NCBI GenBank assembly: GCA_964634815.1
Contig: CAZWMD010000009.1
Span: 55,535-119,534 of the forward strand
Length of the DNA stretch: 64,000 nucleotides
Source: JALZVT01 sp964634815
GTDB taxonomy: Bacteria > Pseudomonadota > Gammaproteobacteria > Pseudomonadales > Azotimanducaceae
Reading direction: 5' to 3'
In this document: positions 54,390-62,958 of the stretch, piece by piece
Layout of the letters: each line of letters starts with the position of its first letter
How positions within the stretch are numbered: position 1 is the stretch's first letter
Notes under the pieces: model-generated
Seen by the model: the letters and a program-made list of their open reading frames with translations, nothing else
Told to the model about the DNA's origin: nothing
The model's database searches: none
Program-made: the position numbers and the translations under genes

Positions 54390-55199
54390 ATGCTAGTTGT
54401 TATCTCACCAGCCAAACGACTCGATTTTGACTCGACGCCGGGCGCGGGGAGCCCAAGGGCAGCCAGCCCCAAAACACTCACCCAACCGGACTTTCTTGCC
54501 GATAGCCAGGTGCTTGTAAACAGCCTGCGCGACTACACGCCTCGACGCTTGCGCAATCTCATGGGCATTTCACAAGACCTTGCCCAGCTCAACGCAGAGC
54601 GCTTTGCCAATTTCTCACCACCCTTCAACCCGGAAAATTCGCGTCCCGCAGTGCTGGCTTTTAAGGGAGATGTATACCTTGGTCTAGCCGCTGATACGCT
54701 CAAAGCCGCAGACCTGAAGTTCGCGCAGAGACACCTGCGCATTCTTTCGGGCCTGTACGGCGTTTTGCGGCCACTTGATATGATGCAAGCCTATCGACTG
54801 GAAATGGGCACCAAACTCAAAAACAGTCGCGGTAAAGACCTTTATGCCTTTTGGGGAGACAAGGTAACCGAAGAACTCAACGCTCGTTTCGACGATCTGC
54901 CAAAATCTTCTGAACGAGTGTTGATCAATCTGGCATCCAACGAGTATTTTTCTGTAATAAAGCCAAAGCTGCTTAACGCTGATGTGGTTAATGTTACGTT
55001 TAAGGACATGAGCCGCGACAAATATAAGGTGATTAGCTTTTTCGCCAAAAAAGCACGTGGTTACATGACTAACTTCATCATCACAAACCGAATAAAATCC
55101 GTTGCAGGTCTGCGCGATTTCAACGTTGAGGGTTATGCTTACAGTGAGGCAATGTCGAGCCCAAATGAGCTGGTATTTCTCAGAGATCTCACCACCTAG
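54390..55199 (+). CDS. yaaA: Peroxide stress protein YaaA
   Basis: 269 residues (E. coli YaaA 258). Family segments are intact: MLVVISPAKRLDFDS, then FKGDVYLGL, LRILSGLYGVLRPLD, MQAYRLEMGTKL, LINLASNEYF and AKKARGYMTNFII. YaaA binds DNA and lowers free iron during peroxide stress in E. coli. The ATG at 54390 is chosen because everything upstream in the frame is antisense to the phosphatase. It diverges from the phosphatase across 42 bp. Confidence 0.95.
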   Translation: MLVVISPAKRLDFDSTPGAGSPRAASPKTLTQPDFLADSQVLVNSLRDYTPRRLRNLMGISQDLAQLNAERFANFSPPFNPENSRPAVLAFKGDVYLGLAADTLKAADLKFAQRHLRILSGLYGVLRPLDMMQAYRLEMGTKLKNSRGKDLYAFWGDKVTEELNARFDDLPKSSERVLINLASNEYFSVIKPKLLNADVVNVTFKDMSRDKYKVISFFAKKARGYMTNFIITNRIKSVAGLRDFNVEGYAYSEAMSSPNELVFLRDLTT

Positions 55200-55271
55200 T
55201 CAGTAAGCAGAATCGCCAATCAAACAAATTGGCTTACCCCGATCGAAAAGGCAAAACAGAAAGAGTCACAA

Positions 55272-55595
55272 ATGAGCGAAAACCCCGCCAACCAGTCCAA
55301 TGTCCAATCCAGTGACCAACTAGACGCAGCCGTTTTACGCCGTCTACTGGAGCATCTGGATGAGCGTAAGGATGTGCAGAACATCGATTTGATGAATCTG
55401 GCCGGTTTTTGCCGCAACTGCCTGTCAAAGTGGTACGTGGAAGCGGCGCAATCAGCGGGCACATCACTTGATCTGGACGAGGCACGAGAGCGAGTTTATG
55501 GCATGCCTTACGCCGATTGGAAAGCAAACCATCAGCTCGAAGCAACCGCAGAACAAAAGGCGGAATTTGCTAAACAGAACGCTGATAAAAACTAG
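55272..55595 (+). CDS. DUF1244 domain protein
   Basis: 107 residues. The core LRRLLEHLDERKDVQNIDLM, NLAGFCRNCLSKWYVEAA and ARERVYGMPYADWKA matches the conserved DUF1244 family of proteobacteria. Two cysteines three apart (FCRNCLSKW) are invariant in what I know of the family. Function unknown. ATG 55272; 36 bp before the lepB start. Confidence 0.9.
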   Translation: MSENPANQSNVQSSDQLDAAVLRRLLEHLDERKDVQNIDLMNLAGFCRNCLSKWYVEAAQSAGTSLDLDEARERVYGMPYADWKANHQLEATAEQKAEFAKQNADKN

Positions 55596-55631
55596 TCCTT
55601 CGACGTCGTTTTGAAAGATTCCAACAACCAG

Positions 55632-56617
55632 ATGCCACCAACCGAAGCCGGTTCCTGGGAAGCAAGCGTTGCATCCCAGTCCGATAGCAAGCCCGACAGC
55701 CAGGCCAATAGCCAGAGCGGCGGCAAGATTGATGAGTACCATGGCGGTGGGTTCAGGGGTTTCCTAAGGGAGTGGCGTGGNNNNNNNNNNNNNNNNNNNN
55801 NNNNNNNNNNNNNNNNNNNNNNNNNNNNNNNNNNNNNNNNNNNNNNNNNNNNNNNNNNNNNNNNNNNNNNNNNNNNNNNNAGATTGATGAGTACCATGGC
55901 GGTGGGTTCAGGGGTTTCCTAAGGGAGTGGCGTGGCTTCTTTTTGTTTGTTGCACTCATGTTGGTCTTCCGGTCAGTCATCGCCGACTGGAACCATGTGC
56001 CCTCCGGCAGCATGCGTCCCACCCTGCTGATCGGCGATCGGGTGGTGGTAAACAAACTGGCGTTTGATCTGCGGGTCCCGTTCACCTTTATAAAACTGTG
56101 GCAGCACAGTGATCCAGTACGGGGCGACATCATCACCTTCGAATCGCCAAAAGACAGCAAACTGCTCATCAAGCGCGTTGTGGGCGTTCCTGGTGACCGC
56201 ATAGAGCTGCGTGATAACAACCTCTTTGTGAACGGTATCCCGGCAAACTACCGGGCGCTGTCAGCGGACGAAATCGACGCTCTGCAAATGCCTGATGCCA
56301 ACAACTTCGACATCCTGCAAGAAACGGCGCTTGGACATTCGCGCTATACGCTGCGGGAACATTTGCCCAGAAGCTCAGGCTACCGCAGCTTTCGTGCCAT
56401 CGATGTACCCCAGGGAAAGTATCTGGTCCTGGGAGATAACCGGGACAATAGTGGCGACTTTCGAGACAGAGAAGTGGGCTTTGTTGCCCGAGACGTTGTG
56501 CTTGGTCGAGCACACTCAGTGGCTTTTTCGTTGAATTACGACAACAGCTACTTGCCGCGCAGCGGCCGCTACTTTGAGAGCCTCGCGCTTAACACGCCAA
56601 ACCAAGAGCCAAACTAA
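55632..56617 (+). CDS. lepB: Signal peptidase I, interrupted by an assembly gap
   Basis: The gene contains 100 Ns at 55781-55880. The 55 bases before the gap (55726-55780) are identical to the 55 after it (55881-55935). Removing one copy plus the Ns (155 bases) joins the two halves in frame as a 276-residue protein. In that protein a Ser/Gln-rich N-terminus is followed by one membrane helix (51-67), catalytic Ser75 in PSGSMRPTL, Lys129 in LLIKRVVGVPGD and GDNRDNSGDFRD. It cleaves Sec and Tat signal peptides on the outer face of the inner membrane. There is one anchor helix instead of the two of E. coli LepB. lepB is not followed by rnc here. The stop overlaps the next gene in CTAA. Confidence 0.9.
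55726..55935. repeat. Duplicated 55-base contig ends around the gap
   Basis: 55726-55780 and 55881-55935 are identical over all 55 bases, ending and beginning exactly at the N-run. This is the pattern of two contigs sharing a k-mer-length overlap that a scaffolder failed to merge, not a biological repeat. Confidence 0.9.
55781..55880. other. Assembly gap (100 N)
   Basis: Exactly 100 Ns, the conventional placeholder for a gap of unknown size. The identical flanks and the restored reading frame imply the true gap is negative (a 55-base overlap) and that no sequence is missing. Confidence 0.95.
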
Positions 56618-56829
56618 GAACGATCCGAGGATCGCAGCAGCCGCCCAATCCCCTTGATTATCGCAACCAGCAAAAAGGCTGCGACCACCAGGCCAACCAC
56701 AAGCATCACTGACGTGAGCGCATAGCCAAGGAACTCCTGGCGATCGACCGGCAACCGCTCAAGCAGGTAATAGCAACCCAGCGCAAAGGCAAGGGACGCC
56801 ATTAAAACCCGGCGAGTGAGCGGCCGCAT
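56614..56829 (-). CDS. Small two-helix membrane protein, unknown
   Basis: 71 residues from ATG 56829: a basic N-terminus (MRPLTRRVLMAS), a first hydrophobic helix (about 8-22), a short RLPVDRQEF loop, a second long helix (about 33-56) and a basic tail. No family recognised. It starts 13 bp after the FKBP gene's stop on the same strand, so it is probably cotranscribed. The frame continues to 56934 inside the FKBP gene; that extension is not supported. Its stop overlaps the lepB stop. Confidence 0.6.
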   Translation of the reverse strand: MRPLTRRVLMASLAFALGCYYLLERLPVDRQEFLGYALTSVMLVVGLVVAAFLLVAIIKGIGRLLRSSDRS

Positions 56830-56842
56830 TTTCACACCAGTG

Positions 56843-57751
56843 TCAGGAGGCATCACCACCAAGTATTTCGAGCAGCTCAACCTCAAAGATGAGCGTGCTC
56901 TGCGGAGGAATCGAACCCGCGCCCTGGTTGCCATAGGCCAGTTCCGGCGGGATAAACAGGCGGTACTTGCTGCCGGTATTCATGAGTTGCAATGCCTCGG
57001 TCCAGCCCTTGATCACCCCATTCAGCGGGAAGGTTGCAGGCGTGCCACGAGCGACTGAACTATCAAAGACCTCACCATTGATCAGCGTACCCTCGTAGTG
57101 GGTCTTTACGGTGTCGGTTGCCTTGGGCTTGGGACCCGTGCCTTCGGTGATTACCTCATACTGCAAACCTGTAGCGGTGGTCACAACGCCTTCTTTGCCA
57201 GCGTTATCGGCGAGGAATTTGGCGCCTTCTTTGGCCGTCGTCGACGCCACCAGGGCCTGCTTCTCCAGCTGGGCATCATTCAGGGCCGTCAGCGCCTTCT
57301 GGGCATCTTCCGGGGCCACTTCGCTCTCTCTGCCTTCCAACTCAGCACGGGCGCCGGCAATGAAGGCTTCGTGGTCGATAACATCACCAAATTGTCCTGT
57401 AGCTTGACGAGTTACGCCGTAACCCATGGCGTAACTGGCTTTCTTTGTATCGCTGTCGAACATACTGCTGGCTCCATCGGCGGCAGAAGGTGTGGTTTTA
57501 TCGCTCATTGTTGCCGCTGTGTCGGACTCTTCCGGAGCCTCAGAGGCGGGTTCTGCAGGCGGTTGGCAAGCCGCAAGGCCAAAAAGCAGCACAGTTGCGA
57601 ATGCCGCACTGCGCACCCCAGGGCGCACACCGATGGTGCGCTGGTCGGGACTTAACGGGCATTCAAGCCCTTGCAGGCTCCCGGCCTCGTTGGCAAGCCG
57701 CTGGGCATCGCCCAACGGGGCGTTATTTGAAAGGGTCGCTATACGCATCAC
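56843..57751 (-). CDS. FKBP-type peptidyl-prolyl isomerase lipoprotein (FkpA/Mip-like)
   Basis: 302 residues in the longest frame. A lipobox LAAC (Cys62) follows a hydrophobic stretch, so it is an outer-membrane lipoprotein. The N-terminal FKBP_N helical dimerisation region (about 95-185; KKASYAMGYGVTRQ) precedes the FKBP domain (about 200-300; VKTHYEGTLINGEVFDSS, GVIKGWTEALQLM, FIPPELAYG). It assists folding of periplasmic and outer-membrane proteins. A real start near GTG 57628 or 57616 would give a normal signal peptide; the ATG at 57751 leaves a 45-residue leader and is doubtful. Confidence 0.88.
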   Translation of the reverse strand: MMRIATLSNNAPLGDAQRLANEAGSLQGLECPLSPDQRTIGVRPGVRSAAFATVLLFGLAACQPPAEPASEAPEESDTAATMSDKTTPSAADGASSMFDSDTKKASYAMGYGVTRQATGQFGDVIDHEAFIAGARAELEGRESEVAPEDAQKALTALNDAQLEKQALVASTTAKEGAKFLADNAGKEGVVTTATGLQYEVITEGTGPKPKATDTVKTHYEGTLINGEVFDSSVARGTPATFPLNGVIKGWTEALQLMNTGSKYRLFIPPELAYGNQGAGSIPPQSTLIFEVELLEILGGDAS

Positions 57752-57912
57752 AGTCTCCGCGTAAAAAGGTCAATAAGTTGTGAGTCTGCCTTGCCCGGTT
57801 GGAACCCGGCCGGTAGATTGAATCGGGGGAACCAGACCGGTTTTTAGCCGTCTTAATCCTGTACCCGTCAGCCGGCGGGAAGAATATCGACTAATTGACA
57901 GCAAGGCTACGA

Positions 57913-60132
57913 ATGACCATCAACCGGCAGCTAGTACTTTCCATCAGCCTGCTTGCGAGTGCTGCAGCAGGCTGCTACGCCCTCGCCATCAGCGCCGAGC
58001 CCACAACACCCTCAGCAGAGACCACAGCGGGCTCGATAGCGGCGGCGCCTTCGGTGGCGAAAGCCGATCCTGACTTAACGAGTGTCAGCAGCGCCGCCAG
58101 CGACTCAGTGCTGTTTCATCTGGACCCGCTCGACGTTCACCCGCGGACCAGTCTGACGGTTGTAGAGCAACTGCGGTCAAACCATTACCTGCCGAAGGGC
58201 CTGAACGATGAGGCGTCCTCCGCCACGTTCGACAAATACCTCGAATCCCTCGATGGCGGTCGCTCCTATTTGCTCGCAAGCGACGTAACCGAGTTCGAAG
58301 AGTATCGCTACAAGCTTGATGATGCGCTGAAGCGCGGCAAACTTGAGCCCGCCTTTGACATGTTCAACCGCTATCAGAATCGGGTAGTAAATCGGCTTGA
58401 ATACATGCTCCAGCAACTCGCGGGAGGCATTCAGGACATGTCATTCGAGGTTGACGAACGACTGGAGATTGATCGCGAAAACTCGGCATGGCCCGCGGAT
58501 GAAGAGGCGCTCAATGATCTCTGGCGCAGGCGCTTAAAGGCCAACGTTCTGTCGATGAAGCTAAACGGCAAAGAACTCGAAGAAATTCAGTCAGTCCTGA
58601 CAAAACGTTATAAAAACCGGCTCAAGCAAACCCGGCTAATTCGCAGCGAAGATGCCTTCCAGGTGTACATGAATGCGTTTGCCTCTACTTACGATCCACA
58701 CACCAGTTATCTGTCACCAAGAACGTCAGAAACATTCAACATCAACATGTCGCTGTCACTTGAAGGCATCGGCGCGGTACTGCGTACCTCAGACGACTAC
58801 ACCGAAGTTGTCAGCCTGGTCACAGCCGGCCCGGCCGACAAGAGCGGAGAAATCATGCCTGCCGACCGCATCGTAAGCGTGGGCCAGGGCGAACGCGGCG
58901 AGTTAATTGATGTCGTTGGCTGGCGTCTCGATGACGTTGTTGAGCTCGTTCGGGGCCCCAAAGGCTCGATTGTGCGACTGGAAGTACAACCCAGCGAAGG
59001 CGACTACACCGAGATCAAAGAAATCCGCATGGTACGTGAGGCCGTACAGTTAGAAGAGCAATCTGCGCAAAAGCGCGTTCTCACCATCACTGACGCCGGA
59101 CGCGAACGAAAAATTGGCATCATTGAGGTACCGACTTTTTATGTTGACATGCGAGCTCAGCAGCGACGTGATCCCAACTACAAAAGTACCACTCGCGATG
59201 TCCGCCGGCTGATTGAAGAATTGCGCGCCGAAGGCATCGAAGGCCTGGTCATTGACTTGCGTAACAACGGCGGCGGCTCGCTGCAAGAAGCGGACATGCT
59301 CACCGGTCTGTTTATTAAATCCGGGCCCACTGTTCAGGTGAAATCCGCACGCCGACGTGCCAACGTCTATGCTGATCGTGACGAGAGCATCGCCTGGGAA
59401 GGTCCTATGGCTGTGCTGGTTAACCGACTGTCTGCCTCAGCCTCTGAGATTTTCGCCGGAGCCATCCAGGATTACGATCGCGGTCTTGTCCTTGGCAGTC
59501 AAACCTTTGGCAAGGGAACAGTACAGACGCTCATCCCGCTAAATCGTGGACAACTGAAGATCACCCAGGCCAAGTTTTATCGTATTTCCGGCCAAAGCAC
59601 GCAACACCAGGGTGTCATTCCAGACATCGAATTTCCTGAGCTGTATGACGTAGAACGTATCGGCGAGAGTTCGCTGGACGACGCTCTGCCCTGGGACGTC
59701 ATTCAGCCCGCTATTTTCGAAAGCTACGACGCCACCCTTGATCCGCTTATTGCGGAGCTGCGCACGAGACATGAACAGCGAACCGCCGCCGATCCGGATT
59801 TCGATTACCTGCGCAGCCTGTCGGCTAAAAGCGAAGAGAACCGGGCACGGACCCATATCTCTTTAAGCGAAAAACGCCGGCTCGAGGAGAAAGCCGCAGA
59901 CGATGCCTGGCGCCTCGACCTCGAAAACACCCTCCGCGTGGCAAACGGTGAAACTGTGCTGAAGAACCTCGATGAATTGAAAGAACTCGAGAAAGCGGAA
60001 GACGCAGCCGACGAAGAACAGCCCGCAGAGAAAGACGCCATGCTGCGAGAAAGTGGCCATATACTGATCGATCTCATCACCGCGCGCCGCCAAGTAGCGG
60101 CGCTTGAACTGGGCAAACCCGACGAAGGTTAG
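57913..60132 (+). CDS. prc: Tail-specific carboxy-terminal protease Prc/Tsp
   Basis: 739 residues. Signal peptide (1-30), N-terminal helical domain (about 60-240), PDZ domain (about 275-370; MSLSLEGIGAVLRT, GPADKSGEIMPADRIVSV) and the S41 protease core with SASASE (507-512, containing the nucleophile) and Lys534 in TFGKGTVQ. The C-terminal DUF3340-type region is Glu/Lys-rich. It degrades periplasmic proteins from their C-termini and trims lipoproteins and cell-wall hydrolases. ATG 57913 has AAGG six bases upstream and is preferred over TTG 57895. Confidence 0.94.
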   Translation: MTINRQLVLSISLLASAAAGCYALAISAEPTTPSAETTAGSIAAAPSVAKADPDLTSVSSAASDSVLFHLDPLDVHPRTSLTVVEQLRSNHYLPKGLNDEASSATFDKYLESLDGGRSYLLASDVTEFEEYRYKLDDALKRGKLEPAFDMFNRYQNRVVNRLEYMLQQLAGGIQDMSFEVDERLEIDRENSAWPADEEALNDLWRRRLKANVLSMKLNGKELEEIQSVLTKRYKNRLKQTRLIRSEDAFQVYMNAFASTYDPHTSYLSPRTSETFNINMSLSLEGIGAVLRTSDDYTEVVSLVTAGPADKSGEIMPADRIVSVGQGERGELIDVVGWRLDDVVELVRGPKGSIVRLEVQPSEGDYTEIKEIRMVREAVQLEEQSAQKRVLTITDAGRERKIGIIEVPTFYVDMRAQQRRDPNYKSTTRDVRRLIEELRAEGIEGLVIDLRNNGGGSLQEADMLTGLFIKSGPTVQVKSARRRANVYADRDESIAWEGPMAVLVNRLSASASEIFAGAIQDYDRGLVLGSQTFGKGTVQTLIPLNRGQLKITQAKFYRISGQSTQHQGVIPDIEFPELYDVERIGESSLDDALPWDVIQPAIFESYDATLDPLIAELRTRHEQRTAADPDFDYLRSLSAKSEENRARTHISLSEKRRLEEKAADDAWRLDLENTLRVANGETVLKNLDELKELEKAEDAADEEQPAEKDAMLRESGHILIDLITARRQVAALELGKPDEG

Positions 60133-60191
60133 TTAGCCTGACCGACGAGCTAACACCTCTGAACCCAAAAGCGATCGCCGCCCAGGCTGAA

Positions 60192-61178
60192 TTGCACCAT
60201 CAGTTCTTCTTGGGCATGCAACTCATGGTTGCCGTAGAAGAGTCGAAACAAACCGTCTACGACTGGATGTTTCGGCTGTTTCGTCAACAGCACAAAGATA
60301 AATTTCTGTCGAGCTTTCACAAACTCGGACTGGCTGACCTGCCCGATGCCGTTGCCTGCGCGAAGTATCACGTGCTCTCCAATGGCATAGGCGGCGTTGA
60401 GGTGGAATACACCGAAGAATCAAACACCAAAGCCTGGGTGCGATTTCGCTATCCGCGCTGGATGTATGCCGGTCCCGCAATCTGTGGCATACCTGTAGAA
60501 GCTGGTCGCGGCTTTTTGCAGGGTTGGTACGCCCAAAACGGTGTGAGCCTCAACAACCCCAGACTGGGCTTTGTGTGCGTTTCAGAAGATGTGACAGGCC
60601 AGTTTGGCTTGTGTGGGTATTTCCAGGAATACGCCAGCGACCTGTCACCCGAGGAACGACTAAGGTTCGCGCCAAACGAATCACCACCCCAATACGATCC
60701 TGCCAAGCAACCAAAACCTCCCGCCAGAGATTGGAGCGAAGAACGTCTTCTCAAAGCCAACCGCAACTATGCCCTCGAGTACGTTCGTAACGGGTTAAGC
60801 GCTCTTACCGAGGTGTTAGGCAGAACCCGAGCGCTAGAGCTACTGACACGGGCTGCCAGACTCACAGGCTTACAACAGCATTCCCAAATGGCCAAAGCAG
60901 TGGGGGCAACCGACGGAGATACTGAGGCCGCAGCCAGCTTCCTGTCAGCGATGATGTCAGGAATGGGAGATACCTGCACAAGAACCCAGGGTCAGAACGA
61001 CGAACGACAACTCATTCAACATGGGTTACGGGTAGCACGTGGATTAGAACCCGGGCCGCGAGAGGATTTATTGCATTGCTGGGTAGCACTTTGGCAAGGG
61101 GCGCTGCAGGCCTATCGCTCGCCCAAGCAACTGACTGCAGACATCACCGACCAGCAAATTATCTGGACCATAAGCTAA
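60192..61178 (+). CDS. Protein of unknown function
   Basis: 328 residues from TTG 60192 (AGG five bases upstream). I do not recognise a family. The first half is mixed alpha/beta (AKYHVLSNGIGGVEVEYTEE, RFRYPRWMYAGPAICGIP, GFVCVSEDVTGQFGLCGYF). The second half is helical (RNYALEYVRNGLSALTEVLG, LTRAARLTGLQQHSQM). No signal peptide or membrane helix. The frame stays open upstream to a CTG at 60138 preceded by GAAGG in the last codons of prc, giving a possible 346-residue form. Its position just after prc suggests cotranscription, not a shared function. Confidence 0.6.
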   Translation: MHHQFFLGMQLMVAVEESKQTVYDWMFRLFRQQHKDKFLSSFHKLGLADLPDAVACAKYHVLSNGIGGVEVEYTEESNTKAWVRFRYPRWMYAGPAICGIPVEAGRGFLQGWYAQNGVSLNNPRLGFVCVSEDVTGQFGLCGYFQEYASDLSPEERLRFAPNESPPQYDPAKQPKPPARDWSEERLLKANRNYALEYVRNGLSALTEVLGRTRALELLTRAARLTGLQQHSQMAKAVGATDGDTEAAASFLSAMMSGMGDTCTRTQGQNDERQLIQHGLRVARGLEPGPREDLLHCWVALWQGALQAYRSPKQLTADITDQQIIWTIS

Positions 61179-61229
61179 ACTCCCGGGCTATTATTTGGCC
61201 AACAACTGGTCCAGTGCCGGAGACAATTC

Positions 61230-61643
61230 ATGCAATCGACGCCATCCGAGGGCAGCAAGTGGCACGCAGGCGGCTGTCACTGCGGCAAGGTACGCTTCAA
61301 GGTTCGCATTCACTCGTTCGATGCGCTTGAGTGCAATTGTTCAATATGCGCCAAAAAAGGGTTTATCAATCTGATCGCCAAGCCCAACGACTTTGAGCTG
61401 TTATCCGGCGCCGAGAATCTATCCACCTACAGGTTCAATACCAAACAGGCGCAACACCAGTTCTGCCAAACCTGCGGCATTCATCCATTTAGCCGACCGC
61501 GATCTCATCCCGGCAGCTACGACATAAACGCGCGTTGTCTGGATGACGGCTATGTGTTCCTTAACATCGCTCCCTTTGATGGTCAGAACTGGGAGGCCAA
61601 CGTGGGTTCTATCACCAGCGAAGATCAGGCTAGCGTTGAATAG
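61230..61643 (+). CDS. GFA/CENP-V family zinc protein
   Basis: A 137-residue protein with the family's three cysteine clusters: GGCHCGKVRF, ECNCSICAKKG and FCQTCGIHPFSRP. These bind zinc in the beta-tent fold of the glutathione-dependent formaldehyde-activating family. Substrate unknown; most members have no proven activity. The ATG at 61230 has GGAG seven bases upstream. It overlaps the convergent gene by 14 bp. Confidence 0.9.
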   Translation: MQSTPSEGSKWHAGGCHCGKVRFKVRIHSFDALECNCSICAKKGFINLIAKPNDFELLSGAENLSTYRFNTKQAQHQFCQTCGIHPFSRPRSHPGSYDINARCLDDGYVFLNIAPFDGQNWEANVGSITSEDQASVE

Positions 61644-62874
61644 GCAAAGCGATGCGGTTAACCGGGTGGCGAATAACAACGGAAGTAATACCATCAACCG
61701 AAATATCACTGAGGTAGGTCACAGCGGTTTTCACTACGGCCTGGGGACAAGCAACTGTTTGCTCTGGAAACCTATCAACCTCACGAAGCTCCAGATGCAG
61801 CTCGTCTGGCGGTATCTGTGCGTCAAACACCGGTTGTAGCGCCCCTCTTACGCAACCAGAGGATACCCACAGCGAGCCTGCGACCCTCAGCGTATCGATC
61901 CCATCGACCGTCTCGATGCGCGCTGACCATTCAAAGGGTGGCGCGTTGGTCCGCAGACTCTCGCGCAACACAAACTCGTTATCTCCGCCAATATTGCGCT
62001 CAAAAACCGCGATGCCTACGCCCTGGAACTCAGCAAAGGGATGAAAGGCAAAGTCATCGAGTGTCACCACAAAGGCGGAAAACGTTGCCGCAGCGGATGC
62101 ATCAAGCGTAACGGCCAGCGGGGACTGGGGTAATGCTGTGTTGATACAGCTACCGCTGGCGTCAGTTCGGCACAGCTGCGTGAAATGCATGCCGCTCGTT
62201 TCCGCGAGCGATAACTCGCGCGATTCATTGCTCGTATTCACAAGCGCAAACGCATAGGCCCCAACCGCACAGGGTGCACTCTCTGCGCCAGGAAAAGGAA
62301 TCAGCTCGCAGCGCTCACCATTGGCAGTGTTGCTTCCGGCATTCAGCTGCAATATCCCGTCGGACGAAGCAACCGCTACGGCCGATAAAAGCTCCGGCGT
62401 CGGTGGCGAGCCGGCGCTGAGTCGTACCGTGTTAATTCCTTCAACGATCGGCGCTGGCACCATCGAATCGCAGACAAATCTGAATCCGACATCCTGCGCC
62501 TCGACGTAGACGTCTTCACTAAGCCGGAGCGAGAAGCTGAAGCTCTGCGCACTGCGTGGGGAAATAATCGCCGGAGTATTTGCAGGTCCTGCCGGCCGGT
62601 TCTGCACCGGTTCCGTAACCTGATAGTCCAGAATGAATGGCAGCTCTAGTGCCATCTCGATACGGCAATTTTGCAACAACTGGTCTGAATCATTAATCAG
62701 TGTGGCAAAGAACACAGGTTGCTGTGCAGACCCTTCGCCGCCATTGAAGTGTGGGGCTTCGCTGGGTAACACAGCGGAATGCAGGGCGGCCCAGGCAGAC
62801 CCGGGCACTGTACCCAGAAGACCCACAAACAACGCCAGTGCCAGCAACTGATTTGACCGCATCTTTGACTGCAT
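61630..62874 (-). CDS. Secreted protein of unknown function
   Basis: 414 residues: signal peptide (about 10-30, cleavage near GSAWAA) and a beta-rich, cysteine-containing mature part with three or four Ig-like or CARDB-like segments (FFATLINDSDQLLQNCRIEM, AYAFALVNTSNESRELSLAE, TFSAFVVTLDDFAF). Cysteines are spaced as pairs (RCELIPFPGAESAPC; CRTDASGSC) suited to periplasmic disulphides. No enzymatic motif. ATG 62874 is preceded by GAGA; a GTG lies just before it. 84 bp separate it from the threonyl-tRNA synthetase on the same strand. Confidence 0.6.
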   Translation of the reverse strand: MQSKMRSNQLLALALFVGLLGTVPGSAWAALHSAVLPSEAPHFNGGEGSAQQPVFFATLINDSDQLLQNCRIEMALELPFILDYQVTEPVQNRPAGPANTPAIISPRSAQSFSFSLRLSEDVYVEAQDVGFRFVCDSMVPAPIVEGINTVRLSAGSPPTPELLSAVAVASSDGILQLNAGSNTANGERCELIPFPGAESAPCAVGAYAFALVNTSNESRELSLAETSGMHFTQLCRTDASGSCINTALPQSPLAVTLDASAAATFSAFVVTLDDFAFHPFAEFQGVGIAVFERNIGGDNEFVLRESLRTNAPPFEWSARIETVDGIDTLRVAGSLWVSSGCVRGALQPVFDAQIPPDELHLELREVDRFPEQTVACPQAVVKTAVTYLSDISVDGITSVVIRHPVNRIALPIQR

Positions 62875-62958
62875 CACGTCTCAGACTCTCTCGCCACCTA
62901 ATTTATCGCAATTTTATTGCATATATGCCAAATCAACCAGCAAATTATGTCTGATGCC

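Noticed and set aside
55592..56220. Frames reading through the N-run on both strands
   Set aside because: They depend on the placeholder length of the gap; removing the duplicated 155 bases leaves only the signal peptidase frame.
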